DNA of 63,230 nucleotides, taken from assembly GCA_021648745.1 (NCBI GenBank), contig JAKISE010000007.1, forward strand, positions 1 through 63,230. Direction: 5' to 3'. A model generated the notes under the pieces. It worked only from the letters and a program-made list of their open reading frames with translations, ran no database searches and was not told the origin of the DNA. The position numbers and the translations under genes are program-made. This stretch comes from Cyclobacteriaceae bacterium (lineage in GTDB: Bacteria; Bacteroidota; Bacteroidia; Cytophagales; Cyclobacteriaceae). Below are positions 26,435-35,187 of the stretch, piece by piece (position 1 is the stretch's first letter; each line of letters begins with the position of its first letter).

Positions 26435-27211
26435 CTATGAATTACTAATGCTGATAATTTTCTCTGCCTTATAAAGCACTGGTTGGCTAGGGGTGGCGTC
26501 CATTTCGAGGTTAATAACTTGAAGGTTTAAAAGGTAGTTGTCGTCTTTTACTTCGGTTGGTACGTATATTAGCTCGGTAATTGTCGTGCCATTTCTGGGT
26601 TGCTTTGGCAGACACCAAAAGGCGTTATGAGAACGCAATTTCCCACCATCAACTTCCTTATCTACCGATGGCAAATCTACCAACAGGTGCTCAACTCCTT
26701 TACTAACAATGAATTCCATAAGTTTTGGTGAAAGGTAAGGAGGATTTGTTCCTGAATACTGCTTGGTAAACTTGCTTTTCGAATTAGGTAAAGTGCGTAT
26801 AATAAGTGCTTTAATGTCAGACCAATTTTGTTCTTCTATTTCATGTGTGAGATTTACCACTAGGTCTCCATTTTTTGCTCTTGTGGGAGTCAAACTCAAC
26901 AGTTTAGCATAAAAATGAAACGCTTTTAGTTGTTTATTAATGGTTACATTCGAATTGGTAATATGACCGTACCCCTCGGTATGGGTGCCATTTCCATGAG
27001 GTGTAATTAGTAATTTTTGATAATTTACAGGCCCTCCTTTCGCAACACTACCTATAAAGCCATCGGCTCTTATAGTTTCAAATTTAACAGGTTCGGCCCA
27101 ATAGCAGTTTGGGTTTTGCTTTCCTGCTTTTATAGGTATCGATATGCCAATTGGTGCATTCAAATCAACCTCTATTATAGTGTTTGGGCTAATGTTAATC
27201 TTTGCTTTCAT
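26435..27211 (-). CDS. Cyclase-family (kynurenine formamidase-like) hydrolase
   Basis: A 258-aa protein of the cyclase family (PF04199), metal-dependent hydrolases that open small amides or lactones. The metal motif reads H72-G-N-GTH77-T-E79-GYG-H83. The usual form is HxGTHxDxPxH, so here the Asp is Glu, the Pro is missing, and the first His is one residue further away. The length is normal. The start overlaps the hemW stop by 1 bp, so the two are in one operon. The substrate is unknown, and altered activity is possible. Confidence 0.75.
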   Translation of the reverse strand: MKAKINISPNTIIEVDLNAPIGISIPIKAGKQNPNCYWAEPVKFETIRADGFIGSVAKGGPVNYQKLLITPHGNGTHTEGYGHITNSNVTINKQLKAFHFYAKLLSLTPTRAKNGDLVVNLTHEIEEQNWSDIKALIIRTLPNSKSKFTKQYSGTNPPYLSPKLMEFIVSKGVEHLLVDLPSVDKEVDGGKLRSHNAFWCLPKQPRNGTTITELIYVPTEVKDDNYLLNLQVINLEMDATPSQPVLYKAEKIISISNS

Positions 27212-28335
27212 TAAGTAGGTATAAGTTCTAACGCAACGGAGTCGGAGATAAAAAATCCTTTAGAATTAAGAATAAGAACATTATTAGCGAAAGTAGCCAT
27301 TTTTTTTGAAACCAAGGTGTCGATGTATGTTAGCTGTTTAAACGATAATTGATAGTTAAATAATTGATAAACCTCATTAAAGTTAATGCCCCAGTTTGTT
27401 CTAATTCGTGTAAAAATAAACTCTGTTAATTGCTCTTTTAGGCTAAGAGATTCTATTTTATAGGGTTTGTTATTGGCCACTATTTGCTTGCAATATGTTG
27501 GGTTACTTAACACATTGAATTGTCGCGAACTGCCATTAAATGAATGCGCACCTGGCCCAAGACCGAGATAGGGCTTTTGATGCCAATAAGAAGAGTTGTG
27601 TTGGCTTATATACCCTGGTTTGGCAAAGTTAGATACTTCGTAATGTTTGTAATTTAGAGAGGTAAAAAAATCTACCATAACCTCATATTCTTCTGTTACA
27701 GTATCATCTTCAACTGCGGTAATTTTTCCTTTTTTAAGCCAATTTCCAAAAACGGTTTTATCTTCAATTGTTAATGCATAGCACGAAATATGAGTAGGTT
27801 TCAACGCAACTAGCGCCTCTAGATTTGTTTTCCATTGCTCACCCGATTGATCAGGAATGCCGTAGATTAAGTCTAAACTGATGTTTTTAATGCCATAACT
27901 CTTGCATAACTCTACGGCTTGCAGCGTTTGATTAGCGGTATGACTTCGGTTTAGAAATTTTAAAACTCTATCGTTAAAAGATTGAGTGCCAATGCTTAAT
28001 CTGTTTACGCCAATGCTAGCTAAAAACTTAACCTTGTCAAGAGTTAAATCATCTGGGTTTGCCTCCAAAGTAAATTCAATGTCATCTTTTATTAAAAAGT
28101 GCTTGTGTACTGCTTTGGTTATTTTTTCTAATTGGGCGTTGCTTAATAAAGAGGGTGTGCCACCTCCAAAGTAAATTGTCTCTATTGGTTCGCTAAGGTA
28201 GCTTTTCCTTTTTTCCGCTTCAATCACAATGGCATCAACAACTTTATCAACTAAGTTTAAGGTGGTGCTAAAATGAAAATCGCAGTAATGACATGCTTTT
28301 CTGCAAAAAGGAATATGGATGTAAATACCGGCCAA
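27211..28335 (-). CDS. hemW: Radical SAM haem chaperone HemW
   Basis: A radical SAM protein of the HemW (coproporphyrinogen III oxidase-like) family. IPFCRKACHYCDF is the CxxxCxxC iron-sulphur motif, followed by TIYFGGGTPSLLS, SLDLIYGIPDQ and QHNSSYWHQKPYLGLGPGAHSF. HemW binds haem and inserts it into respiratory enzymes. I place the start at TTG 28335, giving MAGIYIHIPFC as in most family members, because the further-upstream TTG (28353) lies inside the minus-strand -7 box TACTTTTG. It leads an operon with the cyclase gene. Confidence 0.9.
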   Translation of the reverse strand: MAGIYIHIPFCRKACHYCDFHFSTTLNLVDKVVDAIVIEAEKRKSYLSEPIETIYFGGGTPSLLSNAQLEKITKAVHKHFLIKDDIEFTLEANPDDLTLDKVKFLASIGVNRLSIGTQSFNDRVLKFLNRSHTANQTLQAVELCKSYGIKNISLDLIYGIPDQSGEQWKTNLEALVALKPTHISCYALTIEDKTVFGNWLKKGKITAVEDDTVTEEYEVMVDFFTSLNYKHYEVSNFAKPGYISQHNSSYWHQKPYLGLGPGAHSFNGSSRQFNVLSNPTYCKQIVANNKPYKIESLSLKEQLTEFIFTRIRTNWGINFNEVYQLFNYQLSFKQLTYIDTLVSKKMATFANNVLILNSKGFFISDSVALELIPT

Positions 28336-28340
28336 AAGAT

Positions 28341-28358
28341 TACTTTTGAACAAAAGTA
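28341..28358. promoter_or_regulatory. Interlocked divergent -7 boxes for hemW and the Omp85-like gene
   Basis: TACTTTTGAACAAAAGTA is a palindrome of two TAnnTTTG boxes. The plus copy is 28341-28348 and the minus copy 28358-28351, with 2 bp between. Predicted starts near 28355 (plus) and 28344 (minus) sit just before the TTG codons at 28368 and 28335. The same layout recurs at 61235-61252. Confidence 0.65.
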
Positions 28359-28367
28359 CATCTTTGA

Positions 28368-30077
28368 TTGAAACATCTAATTATTACATTTTTATTAAGC
28401 CTTGTTTTTTGTGCTAGTTATGCTCAACAAAAACCTTATGTAATCGAAATTATTGAATCTGACGAGTCGATTTCAAAACTGTTAAAGGGAAGGGCCGACT
28501 CCATAAAATTTCAACAGGTTATTAAATCGGAATACGAAAAATTAGTTCGAAAAGGGTATGTGTTGGCTACATTAAGTCAATTAAAGCCCGATAGCTTATT
28601 GCTTGGGAAGATAGCCAAAGGAGAAGTTTATCGATGGGGTTATTTTAACATCAATTCTGTGCCAGAAGCACTATTGAGTAGGGTAGGGTATCAAAAAAGG
28701 CAATTTGATAACACACGGGTGAGCCCAAGGCTACTTGGGGAGTTAATGGTAAAAATAATTGAAGAGTCTGATAAAACAGGGTATCCTTTTGCTGTGGCAA
28801 GGCTGGATTCAGTGAGAATTTCAAAATCTGAAATTTTTGCAGTATTAGATTATAACTCTGGGCAGCAAATAAAGTATGGTGCGCTTGAGGTTAACGCTGA
28901 TTTAATAAAAGGAGAGTATTTGGAGTCCTACCTCAATTTAAAAGAAGGAGATGTTTTTAGCGGCAATAAAATAGCAGACATCAGTAAAAAAATAAAGAAC
29001 CTATCGTATTGTAAATTAAAAAGAGCACCTTCTATTAGATTCGAAAATAAAACCTGTATAATTACGCTTAACATAGTTCCTGTTAAAGCAAATAAGGTGG
29101 ATGCTATGCTAGGGCTAGCTCCTAATCAAATTGATCAAACCAAACTGTTAGCCACGGGATATGTGAACTTAGATTTACATAATTTATTCCGATCAGGGAA
29201 GAGGTTGTCGTTCAATTGGCGGCAGTTTGGTGTTCAATCTCAAACCTTAAGGGCTTTATATAATCATACCAATATATTTGGCTCTGAGATAGACGTTAAA
29301 GGAGTTTTTGACCTTTTTAAACAGGACACTACTTTTATAAATAGAAATTTTTATCTCAACATTGGGTATAGCAACGCAGATTACACCATTAATTTTACAT
29401 CTAGCTTTATAACATCAAGGTTATTATCTCCTATAAATATTACTGATGTTAGTAATTTAACTCTCATTGATTTTAACGCACAATACTATGGGGTAGAATT
29501 ATTGAAATATGAGTTTGATAATATTATAAACCCGAAAAAAGGGTGGGGCTTACGAACAGGTGTAAACTTAGGTGCTAAAAATATTATTAACAGCACCTTT
29601 GTACCAGCAGAGGTGTACGATAGTCTTAAATCGCAATCACTACAAGGAAATTTTACCATTACTTCTGATGTGGCAATACCGGTTTCCAGTATTGGAGTGG
29701 CGTATGCCAAATTAGAAGTTGGCACAATTCCCAATAATGGAAAATTGTTTGTGAATGATTTATTTAGATTAGGTGGTGTTAATTCCATTCGAGGATTTAA
29801 TGAACTTGAAATTTATGCTTCTACTTATGCCTTGCTTCAAGTGGAAGGGCGACTTATTTTAGGCGAAAATTCTAGGCTTTTTGGTTTTGCAGATTGGGCC
29901 TATACTACTAATGAAGTAACTAACCTTGTGGAAACTTTTCTTGGATTAGGAGCAGGATTACTATTAGATACCCCCTCTGGGGTAATTCAATTAGTTTATG
30001 CAGTAGGTAAATCTTCTAAACAATCACTATCATTGACAGAATCTAAAATACATGTAGGCTATGTGGCTCGGTTTTAA
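28368..30077 (+). CDS. Omp85/BamA-like outer-membrane protein
   Basis: A 569-aa exported barrel. It starts at TTG 28368 with a signal peptide (MKHLIITFLLSLVFCASYAQ); no ATG is available near it. Residues about 100-250 look like POTRA-type repeats (GALEVNADLIKGEYLESYLNLKEGD), and about 255-569 form a beta barrel with DLFRLGGVNSIRGF, close to the Omp85 barrel motif, ending in Phe as outer-membrane barrels do. It is shorter than BamA, so TamA- or TpsB-like roles are open. The last 17 bp overlap the DUF4271 gene. Confidence 0.8.
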   Translation: MKHLIITFLLSLVFCASYAQQKPYVIEIIESDESISKLLKGRADSIKFQQVIKSEYEKLVRKGYVLATLSQLKPDSLLLGKIAKGEVYRWGYFNINSVPEALLSRVGYQKRQFDNTRVSPRLLGELMVKIIEESDKTGYPFAVARLDSVRISKSEIFAVLDYNSGQQIKYGALEVNADLIKGEYLESYLNLKEGDVFSGNKIADISKKIKNLSYCKLKRAPSIRFENKTCIITLNIVPVKANKVDAMLGLAPNQIDQTKLLATGYVNLDLHNLFRSGKRLSFNWRQFGVQSQTLRALYNHTNIFGSEIDVKGVFDLFKQDTTFINRNFYLNIGYSNADYTINFTSSFITSRLLSPINITDVSNLTLIDFNAQYYGVELLKYEFDNIINPKKGWGLRTGVNLGAKNIINSTFVPAEVYDSLKSQSLQGNFTITSDVAIPVSSIGVAYAKLEVGTIPNNGKLFVNDLFRLGGVNSIRGFNELEIYASTYALLQVEGRLILGENSRLFGFADWAYTTNEVTNLVETFLGLGAGLLLDTPSGVIQLVYAVGKSSKQSLSLTESKIHVGYVARF

Positions 30078-31173
30078 AAAACAATTATTCCTTTACTTGC
30101 TGCTTTCACCTGCTATTATTAAGGGGCAACAAACAGATGGTGTTGTTTATAACCTTAAGCAAAATTGGGTTCAATATAATGTGGAGGCTGAAAGCTTTAT
30201 GCCTGCCATTTCTCAATCTTCTGGCTCATCCATTAGTTTTTTAGTTGATGGAGAGCAATATCGCAACCAGAAATTATATATTCGAAATAGCAAAACAGTT
30301 TATCTTTTTTATGAAACCACTCTAATTACCAAACTAAATGCTGGTAATCATGTGCTAGATATTGATAGTCTTTCAGAAATTACTCAAACCCTAAAACCAG
30401 TTCTTACTTTATATGGGCAAAAGGTAAAAAATAAACTTGCCACCTTAATTGTAAGTCCTTCTTTTAGTAGCACTCCTTATAAGGCCGAAGAAGAACATAT
30501 AAGAAGCAAATCCCTTACTTCATTTTTCATTATTATTTCTATACTGCTGCTTGTTGGTCTTATTCTTATAAAGGTTAATTCACCTGATTTGTATGCCCAA
30601 TACGCAAATTTTTCAAGGGCACTTAACTTAACAACCATTGATGAAATTATTTACAAAGGAGGCTTTTTTGCAAACCCAAGCATTCAGTTAGTTACATGGA
30701 TGAGTTTTAGCGCATCCTTTGTACTATATTTTTTAATGGCTCAGCTAGATATTCAACTGATTGAAATTAATTTAGGAGAACAGTCTACCTTATTTTTTCA
30801 TTCAGTTCAATTATTTGTGTTGGCTTCAGGCTTCTTACTTTTTTTTGTCCTCAAGTATATACTAGTAGTAGGTGTAGCCTATATTTTTGATATGTCGTCT
30901 ACCGTAAATATTCATTTTGCCACCCATCTACGATTAACCTTTTACCTATTACTCTTTCTTCAAACTATAATTACGTTAAACTATTTCTCCATTTTACCTA
31001 TTAGTACACTTGTAATTTTGTTTGTAACGTTTGGTGCTCTTTTTGCGATTATTGTTTTAATAGGCTTTCGGTTGTCATTTATTGTTCGCCATCCATTTGT
31101 TCAAATATTTTTATACCTTTGCGGCACAGAAATTTTCTTATTTGTTTTTGTATTAAAGCTTGTAGTTGGGTAA
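30061..31173 (+). CDS. DUF4271 integral membrane protein
   Basis: A 370-aa protein. A signal-like N-terminus is followed by a periplasmic part of about 120 residues, then seven or so hydrophobic segments between 155 and 368. The layout and its place just before a uroporphyrinogen-III synthase gene fit the DUF4271 family of Bacteroidetes. Function is unknown. It overlaps the Omp85-like gene by 17 bp and precedes hemD by 18 bp, so all three are probably co-transcribed. Confidence 0.8.
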   Translation: MWLGFKKQLFLYLLLSPAIIKGQQTDGVVYNLKQNWVQYNVEAESFMPAISQSSGSSISFLVDGEQYRNQKLYIRNSKTVYLFYETTLITKLNAGNHVLDIDSLSEITQTLKPVLTLYGQKVKNKLATLIVSPSFSSTPYKAEEEHIRSKSLTSFFIIISILLLVGLILIKVNSPDLYAQYANFSRALNLTTIDEIIYKGGFFANPSIQLVTWMSFSASFVLYFLMAQLDIQLIEINLGEQSTLFFHSVQLFVLASGFLLFFVLKYILVVGVAYIFDMSSTVNIHFATHLRLTFYLLLFLQTIITLNYFSILPISTLVILFVTFGALFAIIVLIGFRLSFIVRHPFVQIFLYLCGTEIFLFVFVLKLVVG

Positions 31174-31191
31174 TTATAGAACAGTTTTTTA

Positions 31192-31965
31192 ATGACGAAA
31201 GATTTAAAGGATAGGCTTAAGCCTGTAAAAAGTATTTTGGTTTCTCAGCCAAAACCCAAAGATGACAGATCTCCATATTATAAATTAGCAGAAAAATACG
31301 GTATCCGTATTGATTTTAGACCATTTATTCAAATCGATCCGGTTGATGTAAAAGAGTTCAGAAATCAAAAAATAGCCTTTTTAGACTATTCTGCAGTAAT
31401 ATTTACAAGTAGGAATGCTGTTGATCATTATTTTGCCATGTGCAAAGAAGTAAAGGTTGATGTGCCAACGGACATGAAATATTTCTGCATCTCAGACCAA
31501 ACCGCTAATTACTTACAGAAATACATAACCATTCGTAAAAGAAAAATATTTACAGGGGTTCGAACAGCTACTGATCTTATCGAGGTTTTTAAGAAACATC
31601 CTACAGAAAAGTATTTATTCCCTTGTTCTAATATTCGCAAAAATGATATTCCCAACTTTTTAAGTGAGAATGGTTACGAATACGCTGAAGTTATTCTTTA
31701 TAAAACAGTAGCAAGCGATTTGTCAGATTTGGCTAATATTGAATATGACGTAATTGCCTTCTTTAGCCCATCGGGTATAAATTCGTTAATTGTTAACTTT
31801 CCTGATTTCGAACAAAATGATACTCGATTAGCTGCGTTTGGACCAACAACAGCAAAAGCAGTGAAAGAGCAAGGCTTGTTTTTAGACGTTGAAGCACCAC
31901 TTCCTAATGCACCGTCTATGACGGGGGCTCTAGAGCTTTACATCAAAAAAGTCAACAATTTGTAA
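31192..31965 (+). CDS. hemD: Uroporphyrinogen-III synthase
   Basis: A 257-aa HemD-type protein, which closes hydroxymethylbilane to uroporphyrinogen III in haem synthesis. Two Rossmann-like halves are visible: VIFTSRNAVDHYF and the matching VIAFFSPSGINSLI, followed by RLAAFGPTTAKAVKEQG near the C-terminus. The sequence is divergent, as usual for HemD. With hemW 3 kb away this makes a haem-related neighbourhood. Confidence 0.88.
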   Translation: MTKDLKDRLKPVKSILVSQPKPKDDRSPYYKLAEKYGIRIDFRPFIQIDPVDVKEFRNQKIAFLDYSAVIFTSRNAVDHYFAMCKEVKVDVPTDMKYFCISDQTANYLQKYITIRKRKIFTGVRTATDLIEVFKKHPTEKYLFPCSNIRKNDIPNFLSENGYEYAEVILYKTVASDLSDLANIEYDVIAFFSPSGINSLIVNFPDFEQNDTRLAAFGPTTAKAVKEQGLFLDVEAPLPNAPSMTGALELYIKKVNNL

Positions 31966-32025
31966 AACGAAGTCCATTCTATTCCGTTTTTAAACGTAGA
32001 TTTAGCCCAACGGCATAGAGAATTC

Positions 32026-32033
32026 TATTTTTG
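32026..32033 (+). promoter_or_regulatory. -7 box TATTTTTG for the porP/sprF gene
   Basis: TATTTTTG lies 31 bp before ATG 32065. A possible -33 TTTA is at 32001-32004 with a 21-bp spacer. Confidence 0.5.
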
Positions 32034-32064
32034 CTATTATATTTATGCCTCAATAATTTGATAT

Positions 32065-33018
32065 ATGAGAAATAAATCATTTCTTCTTTTAATTATAGCT
32101 CTATTCATAAGTGAATACTCTAGTGCTCAGCAGGATCCTGAATTTACACAGTTCATGGATAATAAAATGTATTATAACCCTGCTTATGCAGGAGTAGAAG
32201 GGCTCACAAGACTTTCATTACTAATCCGATCTAAGTGGACAGGCTATACAGGCACTTTTGATGCCGGAGGAGCCCCCACAACTCAAGTGCTTACTATGAG
32301 TGCACCCATATATAAATTAAATAGTGGGTTTGGTGCTTATATAATAAACGACAACTTAGGCGGGCTTAATAACTTGGCTTTACAGGGTTCATATGCATAC
32401 CATGTGGCAGTTAAAGATGCAAAGCTGAGCTTTGGCATAAATGCAGGCTTTTATTCACAGTCTATAGATTTTGATAGGTACAGACCTAATGATGGTGGAG
32501 ACCCTCTTATTTTAGAAGGAAAGCAAACACAGTATAGACCAGATATGGGAGCAGGCGTGTTTTATCAAGCTAAGAAACTATATGGTTCTATAAGTGTCTC
32601 CCATTTGCTAAACCCAAGTTTTAATTTTGGTTCAGACCAGTTAAGAAATTCCTTAGAGCCAACATTATATATAATGGGTGGATATCATTATGACATTACA
32701 TACAATTTAGAGTTAACCCCTTCGTTACTGGTACAGTCAGATTTTAATAAATACTTAATTAATTTAGGAGCAATTATAAAATATAATGATAAATTTTGGG
32801 GAGGAATAACTTATAAATATTTGGAGTCAGCTGCGTTTATTGTAGGCATGAACTTACTCAAATCGAATGCACTTCAAATAGGGTATGGGTTTGATTATAT
32901 TGTGCATGACCAGCAGGCCAAACAAGCCACTTCAAATGAAATTCGTTTAAGCTATGCATTACCAATTAACCCATTTGGATCAAGAAAAATCGTCAGAACC
33001 CCTCGGTTTAGGAAGTAA
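32065..33018 (+). CDS. PorP/SprF-family T9SS outer-membrane protein
   Basis: A 317-aa barrel protein with a signal peptide (ending SSAQ) and the PorP/SprF start QDPEFTQFMDNKMYYNPAYAG. The remainder is Tyr/Gly-rich strands such as LSFGINAGFYSQ and LQIGYGFDYIVHD. Family members sit in the outer membrane and help particular T9SS cargo reach the surface. It lies directly upstream of gldK, an order common in T9SS organisms. It ends in a basic tail (GSRKIVRTPRFRK) facing the periplasm. Confidence 0.93.
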   Translation: MRNKSFLLLIIALFISEYSSAQQDPEFTQFMDNKMYYNPAYAGVEGLTRLSLLIRSKWTGYTGTFDAGGAPTTQVLTMSAPIYKLNSGFGAYIINDNLGGLNNLALQGSYAYHVAVKDAKLSFGINAGFYSQSIDFDRYRPNDGGDPLILEGKQTQYRPDMGAGVFYQAKKLYGSISVSHLLNPSFNFGSDQLRNSLEPTLYIMGGYHYDITYNLELTPSLLVQSDFNKYLINLGAIIKYNDKFWGGITYKYLESAAFIVGMNLLKSNALQIGYGFDYIVHDQQAKQATSNEIRLSYALPINPFGSRKIVRTPRFRK

Positions 33019-33177
33019 TTCTTAATTTATTTTGGTTTTTCATAAATATTCCACAATTTGTAGTGTGATTTTCAATAAGAATTGTTTTTTTAGTAGGATG
33101 GATTGAATTCATTTTAAGACAAATTGCAGAAAACAGAATTGTGTTTGTCATTTTAAATGTGAATTATAACTTAGAGC

Positions 33178-34221
33178 ATGATAAAACTTAATATAAAACA
33201 AGCAAGGCTTTCAAGCCTATTATTAGTTGGCTTAATAAGCATCTCTGGATGTGGTCTTTTTGGCGGTGGCGGAAAAGGTGGAGACATGGGTGAATTAGTA
33301 GGAGTAGCCGAAAGAGATGGTTGGATAATGACAACCCCTTTTGGTATGGCACCAATTCCCGCAGGAACGTTTCACATGGGTCAGGCAGATGAAGATGTAG
33401 GTGCCACTCAAATTAACCATAATAAGCAGGTTACCATTGGTTCCTTTTTTATGGATGAGACTGAAATTACTAATAATGAATTTCGTCAGTTTATTGTTGC
33501 AGTGTTAGAAGATTCAGCAAGCACATTAGGCGAACAGTTTATTAGAGATAATTACTACCCTGATACCACTGTTTTTACTAAAGACTTTACCCATCATATG
33601 GGTGACCCCTTGCAGGAGTATTACTTCTGGCACCCAGCCTACGATTATTACCCTGTTGTGGGCGTTAGTTGGGAAGCAGCGAAAGTGTTTTGTGAGTGGA
33701 GAACTGAATATTTAAACGATTACAGAAGTTCTATAGGTGAGTGGCCAATGCCTAACTTTAGGTTGCCATCAGAAGCAGAATGGGAATACGCTGCTCGTGG
33801 AGGCAGAGACATGGCTAAATATCCTTGGGGTAACCCCTACTTAAGAAATAGCAAAGGGTGTATGCTGGCTAACTTTAAGCCTGGCAGGGGTAACTATTAC
33901 GATGATGGCTACGCTTATACATCACCTATTGGTTCTTACTTTGCAAACGATTATAATTTAGTTGATATGTCTGGTAATGTATCTGAATGGACACAAGATG
34001 CATTTAACCCAGCTTCGGTTCCTTTGGTTTGGGATTTGAACCCAGAATATAAAAATGAATTTGAGCCTAGAAAGGTTATTAGAGGAGGATCGTGGAAAGA
34101 TGTAGCATTTTTCCTTGAAACTGGAACTAGAGCTTTTGAGTATAAAGATTCAACTCGTGCTTACATTGGATTTAGATGTGCAATGACACACCTTGGAAGA
34201 TCAGGCGGTGCAGAATTTTAA
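33178..34221 (+). CDS. gldK: Gliding motility/T9SS lipoprotein GldK
   Basis: A 347-aa lipoprotein with lipobox Cys25 (ISISGC). Residues about 55-340 form an FGE-sulfatase (SUMF1-like) fold: PIPAGTFHMGQADEDVG, ETEITNNEFRQF, FRLPSEAEWEYAARGG and VIRGGSWKD. GldK (PorK) makes the large periplasmic ring with GldN under the outer membrane. It opens the gldKLMN order, as in other T9SS genomes. Confidence 0.96.
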   Translation: MIKLNIKQARLSSLLLVGLISISGCGLFGGGGKGGDMGELVGVAERDGWIMTTPFGMAPIPAGTFHMGQADEDVGATQINHNKQVTIGSFFMDETEITNNEFRQFIVAVLEDSASTLGEQFIRDNYYPDTTVFTKDFTHHMGDPLQEYYFWHPAYDYYPVVGVSWEAAKVFCEWRTEYLNDYRSSIGEWPMPNFRLPSEAEWEYAARGGRDMAKYPWGNPYLRNSKGCMLANFKPGRGNYYDDGYAYTSPIGSYFANDYNLVDMSGNVSEWTQDAFNPASVPLVWDLNPEYKNEFEPRKVIRGGSWKDVAFFLETGTRAFEYKDSTRAYIGFRCAMTHLGRSGGAEF

Positions 34222-34223
34222 TT

Positions 34224-34240
34224 TATAAAATAATTTTATA
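34224..34240. repeat. 17-nt palindrome after gldK
   Basis: TATAAAATAATTTTATA is a perfect palindrome starting 3 bases after the gldK stop. It could be a weak hairpin that tunes gldK relative to gldL, but the AT content makes chance possible. Confidence 0.4.
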
Positions 34241-34310
34241 CCTTGTGAAAGGTTAGTATTATTGACTTACAAACTTTAATCATCATTAGAAGAACTTAAA
34301 CGACAAAACA

Positions 34311-35129
34311 ATGAGTAAACAAAAAAAAGGCGGATTTCAAGACTTACTCTACAAAACCATTATGCCAAAAGTGTATGGTATTGGAGCTGCAGTAGTAATT
34401 GTTGGTGCATTATTTAAAATCAACCACTATCCAGGTGCCAGTGCTATGCTAGGAATTGGTTTGGGCGTTGAAGCTGTAATTTTCTTTCTTAGTGCATTTG
34501 AGCCACCTCATAAAGACCCAGACTGGGCCAAAGTATATCCAGAATTATCTGAAGATTATTCTGGTCCAATTAATAGCCCACGAATTTCTAGTGGAGGGAA
34601 AGGAGATAATGTAGCTCAAAAGCTTGATCATATGCTCGAAAGTGCCAAAATTGGACCAGATCTTATTGAAAGTTTAGGTAAAGGAATGAATAATTTGGCC
34701 ACTAACGCCAAAGGCATGGCTAGCTTAAGTAATGCGGCCGTGGCTACTGAAGATTATTCTAAAAATGTAAAAGCTGCCTCAAAAAGTTTGGTAGACATGT
34801 CGAGTTCTTATGCACAAACTGCACAAGCAATGAGCAGTATGGCAGACGCTTCTGGAGATGCTAAGCAGTATCATGAGGAAGTAAGAGGAATTACGAAAAA
34901 GTTAGGAGCGCTAAACTCAGTTTATGAATTAGAGCTTCAAAGTACAGATTCTCATGTTAAAACTATGAGCAAGTTTTATGGTAATATGGCAGGAGTTATG
35001 GAAAATATGGAAAAAGCCGGTAAAGGAACTGAGAAATTCTCTCAGGAAATGCAAAAACTTACTGGTAATTTAACCTCCTTAAATGGTATTTATGGCAGCA
35101 TGTTAACTGCTATGAAGGGTAGCAATTAA
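34311..35129 (+). CDS. gldL: Gliding motility/T9SS motor protein GldL
   Basis: A 272-aa inner-membrane protein. Two membrane segments lie near 18-36 (YGIGAAVVIVGALFKI) and 42-62 (AMLGIGLGVEAVIFFL), the second holding the conserved membrane Glu of the proton-driven motor. The cytoplasmic part (about 90-272) is a long helical region with Ser/Ala/Met-rich repeats. GldL surrounds the GldM dimer to form the motor that powers secretion and gliding. Confidence 0.95.
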   Translation: MSKQKKGGFQDLLYKTIMPKVYGIGAAVVIVGALFKINHYPGASAMLGIGLGVEAVIFFLSAFEPPHKDPDWAKVYPELSEDYSGPINSPRISSGGKGDNVAQKLDHMLESAKIGPDLIESLGKGMNNLATNAKGMASLSNAAVATEDYSKNVKAASKSLVDMSSSYAQTAQAMSSMADASGDAKQYHEEVRGITKKLGALNSVYELELQSTDSHVKTMSKFYGNMAGVMENMEKAGKGTEKFSQEMQKLTGNLTSLNGIYGSMLTAMKGSN

Positions 35130-35187
35130 GCCTTAACTATCAAAAACAACTGTATTGTGAATCATATTAACTTAAACAACATATAAT

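Noticed and set aside
28336..28353. Longer hemW with a TTG start at 28353
   Set aside because: That codon overlaps the minus-strand -7 box; TTG 28335 gives the usual family start MAGIYIHIPFC.
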